Origin: Treponema bryantii NK4A124
Lineage (GTDB): Bacteria; Spirochaetota; Spirochaetia; Treponematales; Treponemataceae
Reading direction: 5' to 3'
DNA length: 64,000 bases
NCBI RefSeq assembly: GCF_000421345.1
Contig: NZ_ATWV01000007.1
Location: 62,001-126,000 of the forward strand
Shown here: piece after piece, positions 37,032 through 44,759 of the stretch
How the letters are laid out: the number at the start of each line of letters is the position of its first letter
Numbering within the stretch: position 1 is the first letter of the stretch
Notes under the pieces: generated by a model
What the model saw: the letters and a program-made list of their open reading frames with translations, nothing else
Databases searched by the model: none
What the model was told of the DNA's origin: nothing
Position numbers and translations under genes: made by a program

Positions 37032-38585
37032 ATGGCCAAAAAGAAATCAAAACCCGACTTCTCCCGCCCGAAGGAAGAGGTTCTGGAAGAAAAAAGACAG
37101 AAAGCCGCAGAAAAGGCCCGCGCCGAAGAAGCTGATTTTATTACGCCCGGCGCAGTAAACGGAATCACCGTGGCCCCGGACGGCACTGTAACCGCTACCG
37201 GCGACACAGACCCGGAAGACGCTGAATACGACGGCCTTCCTCTCGTTGTAATTGCCGGCCGCCCTAACGTTGGAAAATCTACCCTCTTCAACCGCTTTTT
37301 GCACCACCGCGTGGCTATTGTAAACGACCAGCCAGGTGTTACCCGCGACCCGGTTGAGGCCACTGCAATCATAAAGGGAAAACCAGTTCATCTTGTTGAT
37401 ACCGGCGGATACAAGCTTACCCGCGACATCGGAACAAAAGAGGCCGAGCTGGACGACTACGTAGTTGAGCGTTCCCTTGACATGATTGACCGCGCCGATG
37501 TTGTAATTCTCCTGCTCGACGCTACAGAAATTACCGGCGAAGATGAAGAGTTCATCATCAAAATGCGCCCTTACTGGAATAAGATGATTGCGGCCGTAAA
37601 CAAAACCGAAGGCGGCAAAAACGAAGCCGAGGCCTGGAACTACGCAAAGTACGGTTTTAACGAGCTCATGCTGATTTCTGCAGAACACGGCGACCATATC
37701 AGTGAGCTGGCAGACGCAATTACTGACCGCTGCGACTTCAGTAAGGTTCAGGTGCTTTCGAGCGACCGCCCTATCAAAATCGCAATTCTTGGAAAACCAA
37801 ATACAGGAAAATCTACCCTTTCCAACCGCCTCACACATTCAGAAAACTCTATCGTTTGTGACTACGCCGGAACTACCCGCGACGTTGTTGAAGGTGAGTT
37901 TGAATATGCCGGCCGCCGCTTTAAGGTTCTGGACACTGCCGGAATCCGCCGTAAGGCTAAGGTTCACGACGACGTTGAATACTATTCTGTAAACCGCGCC
38001 ATCAAAACCCTGGACGAATGTGATGTTGTCTTTTTGATGATTGATGCGGTGGAAGGACTTGCCGAGCAGGATAAGAAAATCTGTTCCCTGGCTTTTGAAA
38101 AGGGCCGCGGAATCATCTTTGTTTTGAATAAATGGGATTTGCGCGAAGAAAAGGACAATAAGGCTGTAAAAGCTGTTCGCGAATGGATGAACATTATGTT
38201 TGCCCACATGGATTTTGCCCCGATTCTTCCGCTCAGCGCCCTTGAGGGAAAAGGCATTAAAGATTTGCTCAATACCGCAATTGACCTTTACGGCCAGCTG
38301 ACTAAAAAAATCGGAACTGCTTCGCTCAACAATGCCCTGCAGGACTGGCTGGAGCGCTATCCGCCACCAGCAAGTAAAACTGCCCACTTCAAAATCCGCT
38401 ATATGACTCAGGCCAGTGTGAATCCGGTTTCCTTCATCATTTTTGCAACAAGACCAGAAGTTGTACCGGAGCCTTATGTTACATACCTGAAAAACCGCAT
38501 CCGCGAGGACCTGGGCTTTGACCAGATTCCGGTTCAGGTAGAGTTCAAGGGCAGCAGACAAAAGTGGGAAGACCGCGAACGGTGA
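37032..38585 (+). CDS. der: Ribosome biogenesis GTPase Der (EngA)
   Basis: Double-GTPase needed for 50S subunit maturation. 517 aa. Domain 1 has G1 GRPNVGKST (76-84), G2/G3 PGVTRD and DTGG; domain 2 has G1 GKPNTGKST (254-262), DTAG and NKWD, followed by the C-terminal KH-like domain (HFKIRYMTQASVNPVSFIIF). The first 67 residues are a charged Lys/Glu-rich extension absent from short Der proteins. The G4 motif of domain 1 reads NKTE (residues 190-193) rather than NKxD, while domain 2 has the normal NKWD. The ATG at 37032 with GGAG at 37024-37027 is preferred: the longer frame from 36972 would translate the upstream palindromic repeat. Confidence 0.95.
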   Translation: MAKKKSKPDFSRPKEEVLEEKRQKAAEKARAEEADFITPGAVNGITVAPDGTVTATGDTDPEDAEYDGLPLVVIAGRPNVGKSTLFNRFLHHRVAIVNDQPGVTRDPVEATAIIKGKPVHLVDTGGYKLTRDIGTKEAELDDYVVERSLDMIDRADVVILLLDATEITGEDEEFIIKMRPYWNKMIAAVNKTEGGKNEAEAWNYAKYGFNELMLISAEHGDHISELADAITDRCDFSKVQVLSSDRPIKIAILGKPNTGKSTLSNRLTHSENSIVCDYAGTTRDVVEGEFEYAGRRFKVLDTAGIRRKAKVHDDVEYYSVNRAIKTLDECDVVFLMIDAVEGLAEQDKKICSLAFEKGRGIIFVLNKWDLREEKDNKAVKAVREWMNIMFAHMDFAPILPLSALEGKGIKDLLNTAIDLYGQLTKKIGTASLNNALQDWLERYPPPASKTAHFKIRYMTQASVNPVSFIIFATRPEVVPEPYVTYLKNRIREDLGFDQIPVQVEFKGSRQKWEDRER

Positions 38586-38600
38586 TAAAATACCGAAGTC

Positions 38601-38736
38601 CGGTGATTGAGTAGCCCGAAGGGCGTATCGAAATCACCAGTATTTTCGGCTCATAAGGTGGTTTCGATACAGCCGCTACGCGGCCACTCAACCACCGTTG
38701 GTTGAGTACTCGCGAAGCGAGTGTATCGAAACCACC
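38601..38736. repeat. BIME-like cluster of three palindromic repeats
   Basis: Units at 38601-38638, 38657-38696 and 38698-38736, with the same termini as the cluster after ptsI and the same linker TCGGCTCATAAG between units 1 and 2. The central hairpins differ (CCCGAAGGG, GCCGCTACGCGGC, CTCGCGAAGCGAG). It fills the whole der to MerR-gene gap up to 15 bp before the next start codon. Confidence 0.88.
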
Positions 38737-38751
38737 ATCACAGGAGAGTAA

Positions 38752-39078
38752 ATGTACACAATCGGACAAATAGAAGACTTAACAGGCGTAAAAGCCCATG
38801 TTCTCCGCTACTGGGAAGAAGTCGTTCCAGGCTTTACCCCACGTAAGGATATGTCCGGCCGCCGTCTCTACTCCCAGCGCGAGGTAGACCTGATTCTCCG
38901 CCTCAAGTATCTGATTACCGAAAAAAAGTTCACCGCCGAAGGTGCCGGCCAGCAGATTATTGAAGAAGCCCAGGCCGTCCAAGACAACGCCGACCTGATC
39001 AACCAGATCCGCGAGTGCCGGCAGATATTAACTGAGTTATATATGAAATTTGCCGGAGATTCCCCGGTGATTGAGTAG
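38752..39078 (+). CDS. Small MerR family transcriptional regulator
   Basis: A 108-aa DNA-binding protein. Residues 2-70 are a MerR winged-helix domain: YTIGQIEDLTGVKAHVLRYW (HTH and start of the wing) then GRRLYSQREVDLILRLKYLI. The remaining residues form a short dimerisation helix (LINQIRECRQILTELYMKFA). There is no effector or metal-binding domain, so it belongs with stand-alone minimal MerR proteins. Start ATG has GGAGAG about 8 nt upstream. The last codons and the TAG stop (39076-39078) lie inside a palindromic repeat copy, so the native C terminus has been replaced or set by the repeat. Targets are unknown. Confidence 0.85.
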   Translation: MYTIGQIEDLTGVKAHVLRYWEEVVPGFTPRKDMSGRRLYSQREVDLILRLKYLITEKKFTAEGAGQQIIEEAQAVQDNADLINQIRECRQILTELYMKFAGDSPVIE

Positions 39079-39159
39079 GCGAAGCCGTATCGAAATCACC
39101 TTATGAACAGTGATTCACGGTGGTTTCGATACAGCCGCTACGCGGCCACTCAACCACCG
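39066..39159. repeat. Palindromic repeat pair overlapping the end of the MerR gene
   Basis: Unit 1 (39066-39100, GGTGATTGAG...CGAAATCACC) begins inside the MerR-family gene and supplies its TAG stop. Unit 2 (39119-39159, centre GCCGCTACGCGGC) follows after an 18-bp linker. The same family as the clusters after ptsI and der. Confidence 0.85.
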
Positions 39160-39176
39160 ACTATACAGGAAATTTT

Positions 39177-40532
39177 ATGACACAAAAATCAAAACCCCGT
39201 CATTGCGAGGAGCGCAGCGACGAAGCAATCCATACTTCTCTCTTCGACACAAGTCGCCTTTCCAAAAACTCTGTCGCAATCCTCAATTCATTCGACGAAA
39301 TAATCCAGGGTGTACGGCCGCTGAATTCGCGGCAGCTGCAACAGTTGCCGGAACATATCCGAGACCTTTCTCATCAGCTGACCGACGACCGCGCCAGCCG
39401 TCGTCTGGGCTATATGAACGACAATATTCAGCTCAGCTCTTATGTGCGCTACTACACCTGGTGGAATCTTGTACGCTTAACAAGGCTTTTTGCCAATCTG
39501 CCGGATTCTGTTTTCCCGACTGCCGACACCATCTGCATTGACCTGGGAAGCGGCCCTCTTACTGTGGTTACCGCCCTCTGGCTTGCCCGCCCGGAACTGC
39601 GCAAACTGAGCCTTACCTGGTACTGCCTCGATGTTTCTGCAAACTCCATGGCTTTGGGTGAAGATATCTTTCTTTCTATTGCCGCTAAAGCCAAGGCTGC
39701 CGCCCCTTCTATTGAGCCCTGGAAAATTATCCGTGTAAAGGGGCCTTTCGGCACTCCAATCAGAGAAAAAGCAGGCTTTCTGACATGCGCAAATATGTTT
39801 AATGAATTAGACCAGGCCAGCGACATGCCGCCTGAATTTCAGACTAAAAAATATTACGAGCAGCTGACCCGCTACACTGAAAAAGACGCAGGCATTCTGC
39901 TTGTAGAGCCTGGCGTTCCAAAGGCGGCCCGAACTCTCAGCCTGCTGCGCACCCGCTATATAAAAGATGGCCGCACAATTGCAGCCCCTTGTCCTCATGC
40001 CGGCGACTGCCCTATGAGCGGCTTTAAAGCATATACGGGAAGTAAGAACAAGTGGTGTAACTTTGCCTTCTCCACAGAAGATGCCCCTGCCCGCCTGCAG
40101 AAGCTTTCGGTTGCGGCAAAACTGCCAAAGGAAAGGGCTACACTTAGTTTTATGGCGGTGGAAAATGCACGATGGTTGAGTGCCTGCGAAGCAGGTGTAT
40201 CGAAACCATCTTATGAGCCGAAATCTGCGGTGGTTTCGATACGTCCTTCGGACTACTCAACCACCGGACGGTTGTCATCAAGCTACTCAACCACCGACTC
40301 CACCACCATCCGTATCACATCCGACAAGCTTCGCCTGCCAAACTATATGTGCGGCTACTACGGCTGCAGCCAGCACGGCCTTGTGCTCGTCACCCTTCCG
40401 GACGAAAACAACACCCGCCTGCCAAAACCGCCTTTCCGCCCCCAGTCCGGCGACCTGATCAGCGTTAAAACAAAAAGGCCGGATTCTCTCCCTAAGGACG
40501 AAAAATCCGGCGCTTTGATAATAAAGCTATAG
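39177..40532 (+). CDS. Rsm22-type ribosomal small-subunit SAM-dependent methyltransferase-like protein carrying in-frame repeats
   Basis: Protein of the Rsm22 family (SAM-binding proteins linked to the ribosomal small subunit). 451 aa from the ATG at 39177, which has AGGA about 5 nt upstream. The Rossmann SAM site is visible as ICIDLGSGPLTVVTALWLAR (about residues 113-132), and the family's Cys/His cluster as PCPHAGDCPMSG. A C-terminal OB-like segment follows. Two foreign pieces are translated in frame. Residues 8-18 (RHCEERSDEAI) come from a GTCATTGCGAGGAGC-type repeat. About residues 331-375 (RWLSACEAGVSKP, AVVSIRPSDYSTTG and a decayed third copy) come from GGTGGTTGAG-type palindromes, between the Cys cluster and the C-terminal part. 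The frame is kept in all cases, so the protein is probably still made; whether it still works is unknown. Confidence 0.82.
   Translation: MTQKSKPRHCEERSDEAIHTSLFDTSRLSKNSVAILNSFDEIIQGVRPLNSRQLQQLPEHIRDLSHQLTDDRASRRLGYMNDNIQLSSYVRYYTWWNLVRLTRLFANLPDSVFPTADTICIDLGSGPLTVVTALWLARPELRKLSLTWYCLDVSANSMALGEDIFLSIAAKAKAAAPSIEPWKIIRVKGPFGTPIREKAGFLTCANMFNELDQASDMPPEFQTKKYYEQLTRYTEKDAGILLVEPGVPKAARTLSLLRTRYIKDGRTIAAPCPHAGDCPMSGFKAYTGSKNKWCNFAFSTEDAPARLQKLSVAAKLPKERATLSFMAVENARWLSACEAGVSKPSYEPKSAVVSIRPSDYSTTGRLSSSYSTTDSTTIRITSDKLRLPNYMCGYYGCSQHGLVLVTLPDENNTRLPKPPFRPQSGDLISVKTKRPDSLPKDEKSGALIIKL
39198..39232 (+). repeat. GTCATTGCGAGGAGC-type repeat inside a coding region
   Basis: Thirty-five bp, CGTCATTGCGAGGAGCGCAG followed by CGACGAAGCAATCCA, translated in frame near the start of the Rsm22-type gene. 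Other copies: 41081-41111 (reverse) and two at 51917-51983. Confidence 0.85.
40171..40296. repeat. Palindromic repeat pair plus decayed third copy inserted in the Rsm22-type gene
   Basis: Units 40171-40210 and 40228-40266, separated by the reversed linker CTTATGAGCCGAAA, then a decayed third unit (40268-40296, ending CTACTCAACCACCG). This is the same composite seen between genes elsewhere in the window, here in opposite orientation and translated without breaking the frame. Confidence 0.85.
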
Positions 40533-40553
40533 ACCCTGAAACAAGTTCAGGGT
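40533..40553. repeat. Short hairpin repeat after the Rsm22-type gene
   Basis: ACCCTGAA-ACAAG-TTCAGGGT: 8-bp stem, 5-nt loop, directly after the stop codon and between convergent genes. A member of the GAACTTGTTTC family. Confidence 0.7.
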
Positions 40554-40560
40554 GACAGCT

Positions 40561-40971
40561 TTACTTACCAGTAACTGCTCCGCAAACAGCGGCTACAATT
40601 CCAACTACTACCATGTAGAAGCCGAACATAGCGTTCTTCAAGAAAGCTTTACCGATTTTCTTGTAAATTCCACCGTTTGTAGTGAAGCCGATTATCAGAA
40701 CAATTGCACCTGCAAGAACACAAATAGCAAAAATCAATTTAAGACCTTTGAGCTGTGGAACAAAATTTGCAACAATACCTGCAATTGCTCCAGCAAAAAT
40801 CAAGATAGCTCCGATTGCAGCAAAACCACCCTCTTTTGCATTCTTGATAAAATCAAAACCATTTGCAGAAGATCCGAAAAGTCCCTTGAACATAGGACAA
40901 CAGAATCCAATTGCAACTAATGCCATACCAATAAGATACAGATAGCCAAGTACGCTAACTTTCTTTCCCAT
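40561..40971 (-). CDS. Small four-helix membrane protein, function unknown
   Basis: A 136-aa hydrophobic protein with four predicted membrane helices (VLGYLYLIGMALVAIGFCCP; FAAIGAILIFAGAIAGIVAN; LIFAICVLAGAIVLIIGF; FGFYMVVVGIVAAVCGAVTG). The loops are short, with a Gly-Phe-Asp-Phe loop after helix 1. The ATG at 40971 is chosen because AGGAG lies 8 nt before it; an in-frame GTG at 40980 sits too close to that SD. I do not recognise a named family. It is monocistronic, convergent with the Rsm22-type gene. An overlapping plus-strand frame of similar length has no SD and unlikely composition. Confidence 0.75.
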   Translation of the reverse strand: MGKKVSVLGYLYLIGMALVAIGFCCPMFKGLFGSSANGFDFIKNAKEGGFAAIGAILIFAGAIAGIVANFVPQLKGLKLIFAICVLAGAIVLIIGFTTNGGIYKKIGKAFLKNAMFGFYMVVVGIVAAVCGAVTGK

Positions 40972-41080
40972 AAAAATCACTCCTTTTTATTGGGTTATAG
41001 TTTTTTTCCAAACTCTCTACGAAAAAACTTTTAACCATAATGTTATTTTATCACAGTTTTCGGGATTATCAAGAAAATAG

Positions 41081-41182
41081 ATTGCCACGTCGCTGCGCTC
41101 CTCGCAATGACGGTGGTTTCGATATGCCCTTCGGGCTACTCAACCACCGCAGTGTACACCACTTCACGGCACTCAACCACCG
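41081..41182. repeat. Composite of two different repeat families
   Basis: A reversed GTCATTGCGAGGAGC-type copy (41081-41111) abuts a GGTGGTTTCGATA...CTACTCAACCACCG palindrome (41111-41149), sharing the CGG junction. A decayed second palindrome end (CACTCAACCACCG, to 41182) follows. It lies in the gap upstream of the small membrane protein and ends 5 bp before the FAD oxidoreductase stop codon. Confidence 0.8.
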
Positions 41183-41187
41183 TAGGG

Positions 41188-42696
41188 TCACACAAATGTC
41201 TCGCCGAAGTCGCGGCAGAGGTACTGCACCGCCTGGCGGCCTGTGTAAACTGCAATCGGTAAGCCGCCCGGCATCTGAAGGCGCTGGCCGGCAAAATAAA
41301 CGCCGAACATGCTGTCCAGGCTCTGCGGGTAGTTATACTGCTTACCACCCTTTTCCCATACGCTCATCCAGCTGCCTTCATAGGAACCGGTGTAGCGCTC
41401 GTAGGTACATGGCGTAGCCACATCAATTACTTCAAGAGCCGAACCTACCTCAGGAATAAATTCTGCCAGCTGCTTTACAAAAAGCTCTCCCAGTTCCTTC
41501 TTTTTATCTTTATAAGTTCCGTCTGCCTTTGCAGCCTTCCAGAAAGCATAACTTTCGCCAAGTAAAAGACAGGTAAGGGCCGTACAGCCTTCCGGAGCAT
41601 GTTCTTTATAAGCGGCGTAATTGTAAATTCTCAATTCGTTGTATTTACAGCCCGCATATTCAAACGGCTTTTTCAGAGGGAATATGCAGCAGTAAGGCAG
41701 ACGCGACAAATCAGCTTTAACACCCATACCAATAAAGATATTCTGCTCTGTAACTGCCTTGTGGCGCATTGTGTTTACCCATGGTTCATCAACCATAGTA
41801 TCAAAAAGACTGTCAACCGCAGCACGCGCATCCTGAGTAATAATTACAGCGTCGGCCTCCAGCTCACAGGTCTCGCCGGCCGCAGCCCCGGAACCACTGC
41901 CGCTCACTTCAACTCCGCGTACTTCATAATCATCTACATGAATATTTTCTGCCTTTGTACGGAACATAATTTTTCCGCCCAGGCTCTTATAGGTCTCAAG
42001 CATATTATTAGCCATGCGAACAGAACCACCGGCAGGATATCCGCAGTCGCCGCTTGCAAAAGAGCCCAGTGTATAAATAAAAGCCAGGGCATTGTAACGG
42101 TAGCCTATTACACTAGTCAAAAGATGCCTCAGATTCTTATTTTTAAATCGGGCAACATACTCTGTATATGAGGTATTTTTAAGATATGGAACTCTAAGAA
42201 CTGCCGGAAGCATTTTGATAAATTCTCCCGGATGAATTTTTACCGGATTTTCACACTGACAGCCTCTTACATCGAAAATGGGCATATGAAAATTCGTAAA
42301 ATCCCTGATTTCCCGGCACATTTTTTTGATTCTGGACTTATCTTCCGGTGCATAATCAATAAGTGCCTTTTCCATTTGCGGAAGATAGCGGTAGAGACTC
42401 AAAGTTTTGCCATTTTCATCAATTAAATTATAAATAGGATCCCGGTTTTCTATTGGATTATTATCTTTAAGGGCACCAACTTGGCGCCAGATCTTATTTA
42501 AAGGCATTTTCGGGCTTGAACCTGTGAGCCAGTGCATTCCGCCTTCAAAATAATAGCCTTTTCGGCTCCAGCTGGTAGAAAGTCCACCCGGAATATTGTG
42601 CTGTTCAACAATTGTAACATCAAAACCTGCGCGGGCAGCATAAATTCCCGCAGAAAGGCCGGAAATACCAGCCCCAATAACAACAACTTTAGGCAT
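41188..42696 (-). CDS. CrtI/phytoene-desaturase-like FAD-dependent oxidoreductase
   Basis: A 502-aa flavoprotein of the NAD(P)/FAD-dependent amine-oxidase / phytoene-desaturase superfamily (also containing carotenoid isomerases and retinol saturases). The N-terminal dinucleotide fold reads PKVVVIGAGISGLSAGIYAA then EQHNIPGGLSTSW. The C-terminal FAD signature is FGVYFAGQRLQMPGGLPIAV followed by YTGRQAVQYL. The start at 42696 is set by the conserved N terminus; no good SD is seen, and longer in-frame starts (42714, 42852) add residues not expected for the family. No carotenoid genes are nearby, so the substrate is unknown and a carotenoid role should not be assumed. Divergent from the WecA/TagO-like gene with 91 bp between starts. 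Confidence 0.82.
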   Translation of the reverse strand: MPKVVVIGAGISGLSAGIYAARAGFDVTIVEQHNIPGGLSTSWSRKGYYFEGGMHWLTGSSPKMPLNKIWRQVGALKDNNPIENRDPIYNLIDENGKTLSLYRYLPQMEKALIDYAPEDKSRIKKMCREIRDFTNFHMPIFDVRGCQCENPVKIHPGEFIKMLPAVLRVPYLKNTSYTEYVARFKNKNLRHLLTSVIGYRYNALAFIYTLGSFASGDCGYPAGGSVRMANNMLETYKSLGGKIMFRTKAENIHVDDYEVRGVEVSGSGSGAAAGETCELEADAVIITQDARAAVDSLFDTMVDEPWVNTMRHKAVTEQNIFIGMGVKADLSRLPYCCIFPLKKPFEYAGCKYNELRIYNYAAYKEHAPEGCTALTCLLLGESYAFWKAAKADGTYKDKKKELGELFVKQLAEFIPEVGSALEVIDVATPCTYERYTGSYEGSWMSVWEKGGKQYNYPQSLDSMFGVYFAGQRLQMPGGLPIAVYTGRQAVQYLCRDFGETFV

Positions 42697-42750
42697 ATAA
42701 TAGGATTTTAACATAGGGTTTCGGGTAAAATCAAGAAAAACCTCAATTGC

Positions 42751-42778
42751 TTGACTTTTAATTTCTTTACTATATAAT
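42751..42778 (+). promoter_or_regulatory. Promoter of the WecA/TagO-like gene; probable leaderless transcript
   Basis: TTGACT (42751-42756), 16-bp spacer, TATAAT (42773-42778). The ATG at 42788 is only 9 nt past the -10 box and lacks an SD, so transcription should begin within a few nucleotides of the start codon. Confidence 0.68.
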
Positions 42779-42787
42779 TTTAATGAT

Positions 42788-43918
42788 ATGTCACAAAGTA
42801 TATTCATAGTTCTGGCAGGACTTTTATCTATAATCTCAATGCCAATAATCATAAAACTCTGTAAAAAATTCAGTTTGTATGATTACCAGAACGCCCGAAA
42901 AATTCATTCCGGAAACATACCTCGTTTAGGCGGCGTTGGAATTTTCTTCAGTTTTATTGTTTCTGCCTGTATTTTCATTATTAAAACTAATCCCGCTAAT
43001 CTGAACAGAATTCTTCCAATTCTCATTGCAGGAACTATTGTTTTTACCTTTGCCCTTCTTGATGATCTTCTTACTCTTCCGGCTCTGGCAAAACTCATTG
43101 TTCAGCTTATTGCAGTTTCTGTTGTAGTTTTTAATGGTTTCCATTTTAAGCAGATTTTTTCATGGGTTCTTCCAACCCCTGTAAGTTTGATTCTTACCTT
43201 TGGCTGGATTCTCGGTGTAATCAACGCCTATAATCTTATTGATGGTCTTGATGGCCTTTGCGGAAGTTTTTCAATTTCTACTATTATTACCCTTGGTATT
43301 CTTTATACTCTCACAGGAAATCCGGAATCTATTCTCTGCTTTATTCTTGCCGCTTCTATTTTCGGCTTCCTCTGCTTTAACTGGCCGCCGGCTAAGCTTT
43401 TTATGGGTGACGCAGGAAGCCAGTTCCTTGGTTTTATGATTTCGGTATTCCCGCTTTTTGATTCAAGCAATACATTCGAATTCAACAAACTTCTTATTAT
43501 GCTTGTGATTACCGCTTTCCCGGTTTTCGATACAATTGCCGCTATCTGGCGCCGTATCCGCGACAAAAAGCCTATTATGTCGGCAGACCGTTCTCACCTG
43601 CACCATAAACTTTTGAACATGGGCTACTCTAAAAAAAGTGCCCTCTATCTTCTCTGCTTTCTGCAGATTCTTTTGTGTACCTCTGTTGTAATTTCTTACT
43701 TCCTTGGTGCAATGCGTGGTATGGCACTTTTGCTTGAGTCTACTGCTTTTGTAACTCTTTTCTTCAGCTTTGTTCATTATACAAACCGCGCCGTAATCAT
43801 TAAGCAGATGAATGATTCTTCTGAAGCTGGTAAACCTGCAGACGCTGCTCCAGCCGATTCAGAAAAAGCTCCGGAAGCTGCAGAAAACAAGGACGCTTCC
43901 GAAAAAAATAATCTGTAA
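42788..43918 (+). CDS. WecA/TagO-like polyprenyl-phosphate glycosyl-1-phosphate transferase
   Basis: Inner-membrane enzyme of the MraY/WecA family (glycosyltransferase 4), transferring a sugar-1-phosphate from a UDP-sugar to polyprenyl phosphate to start a cell-envelope glycan. 376 aa, about 10-11 membrane helices. Diagnostic motifs are all visible: RKIHSGNIPRLGGVGIF near the N terminus, the Mg-site LLDDLLTL, NAYNLIDGLDGL, FMGDAGSQFLGF, and DRSHLHHKL matching the WecA-type HIHH-like loop rather than MraY. The last 35 residues are a soluble Ala/Glu/Ser tail. Stop codon TAA at 43916-43918 abuts the stop of the convergent UDG-like gene. The precise sugar cannot be told from the sequence. Confidence 0.92.
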   Translation: MSQSIFIVLAGLLSIISMPIIIKLCKKFSLYDYQNARKIHSGNIPRLGGVGIFFSFIVSACIFIIKTNPANLNRILPILIAGTIVFTFALLDDLLTLPALAKLIVQLIAVSVVVFNGFHFKQIFSWVLPTPVSLILTFGWILGVINAYNLIDGLDGLCGSFSISTIITLGILYTLTGNPESILCFILAASIFGFLCFNWPPAKLFMGDAGSQFLGFMISVFPLFDSSNTFEFNKLLIMLVITAFPVFDTIAAIWRRIRDKKPIMSADRSHLHHKLLNMGYSKKSALYLLCFLQILLCTSVVISYFLGAMRGMALLLESTAFVTLFFSFVHYTNRAVIIKQMNDSSEAGKPADAAPADSEKAPEAAENKDASEKNNL

Positions 43919-44662
43919 TTATCCGAATATTTCCTTTTTGTGAATAAGGCCCAGCTCGTGAATGTTAGATTCCAGCGGGGCCTTTTCTTTTTTACCGGCC
44001 TCAATAAAGTCGCCGAGATCTATAGTAAAGCGGTTCATGGAAAAATGCTGGAAGACGTAAACCCGCGCCCAGGCCTCGGGGCTGCAGAAAGCTTTAAGTT
44101 CGTCGCGATAGGGGCAGAAAATGCGGCGCGGTTTTAGCTCAGAGTAGCCAACAAGCCAGAGCTCAGTACCAAGGGCGGCGTGAAGCTGAGCTGTTTTTTC
44201 TGCCATCCAGAGCTGAGACTCTTTAATGAGGCCGGCTATTTTTTCGCCCCCCTGCTTTGCTATTGTGTTGAGCTGAGCAGTTTTTGCACTGTGAATAGGA
44301 GTTTTATTGAGAATAATTACATTCTTGCGAAAATCAACTCCAAGCTCCGGATTTTTACGAAAGTAACCCTCGGCAATTTTTCCGGCCTGGCCTACAAGGT
44401 AGCGGTTGTTTTTTGCCAGCTGCTCGTCTTTTCCGGGATTGTCTCCTATAACAATAAGCTTTATCTGGTCTTCAGGAGTGATATCATCCAAAGCACGGTT
44501 ATAAACAACAGTAGTTTCAAAGGGGTATTCCGGTGTTTTTGCAAGAAGGGCTGCCTGACGCTGGAGTTCTGTAAGCTCCGGAGCGGCCTTTTTCCACTCT
44601 TCTACCTTGTTTTTGAACTGATCTTTAAAATCACAAAAATACTTCCACTGGTCCGACGTCAT
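43919..44662 (-). CDS. Uracil-DNA glycosylase superfamily protein
   Basis: A 247-aa soluble protein with the UDG fold signature. Motif 1 appears as IKLIVIGDNPGKDEQ (GxxPG loop, residues about 68-82), followed by YLVGQAGK as in the G-PFVG-AG element of families 4/5. A second-motif-like QHFSMNRF sits near residue 207 in place of HPSP. The NVIILNKTPIHS strand fits the usual core order. There is no clear four-Cys Fe-S cluster, so it is not a standard family 4 enzyme. Likely base-excision DNA repair, but the substitutions leave substrate and activity open. The ATG at 44662 has AAAAGG upstream. Confidence 0.72.
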   Translation of the reverse strand: MTSDQWKYFCDFKDQFKNKVEEWKKAAPELTELQRQAALLAKTPEYPFETTVVYNRALDDITPEDQIKLIVIGDNPGKDEQLAKNNRYLVGQAGKIAEGYFRKNPELGVDFRKNVIILNKTPIHSAKTAQLNTIAKQGGEKIAGLIKESQLWMAEKTAQLHAALGTELWLVGYSELKPRRIFCPYRDELKAFCSPEAWARVYVFQHFSMNRFTIDLGDFIEAGKKEKAPLESNIHELGLIHKKEIFG

Positions 44663-44759
44663 GGCTTTTCCTTTTTCTTTTACTTTTCTGAGATTATAGT
44701 ATAAAATAATAATATTGCATAAGCAAATAAAGAATTAAACATAAAAATCTGGAGGATTT

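Noticed and set aside
40552-40920. Plus-strand frame of 122 codons after the Rsm22-type gene
   Set aside because: Cys/Asn/Ser-rich composition, no SD, and fully overlaps the minus-strand four-helix membrane protein, which has a good SD.
36857-41182. Possible CRISPR array from repeated GGTGGTTGAG/CGAAACCACC units
   Set aside because: Units are palindromic, alternate in orientation, sit at gene ends with irregular spacing, and no cas genes are near. They are REP/BIME-like repeats.
41188-42696. Naming the FAD oxidoreductase a phytoene desaturase
   Set aside because: Only the superfamily signatures are visible and no carotenoid genes are nearby; the substrate cannot be inferred.
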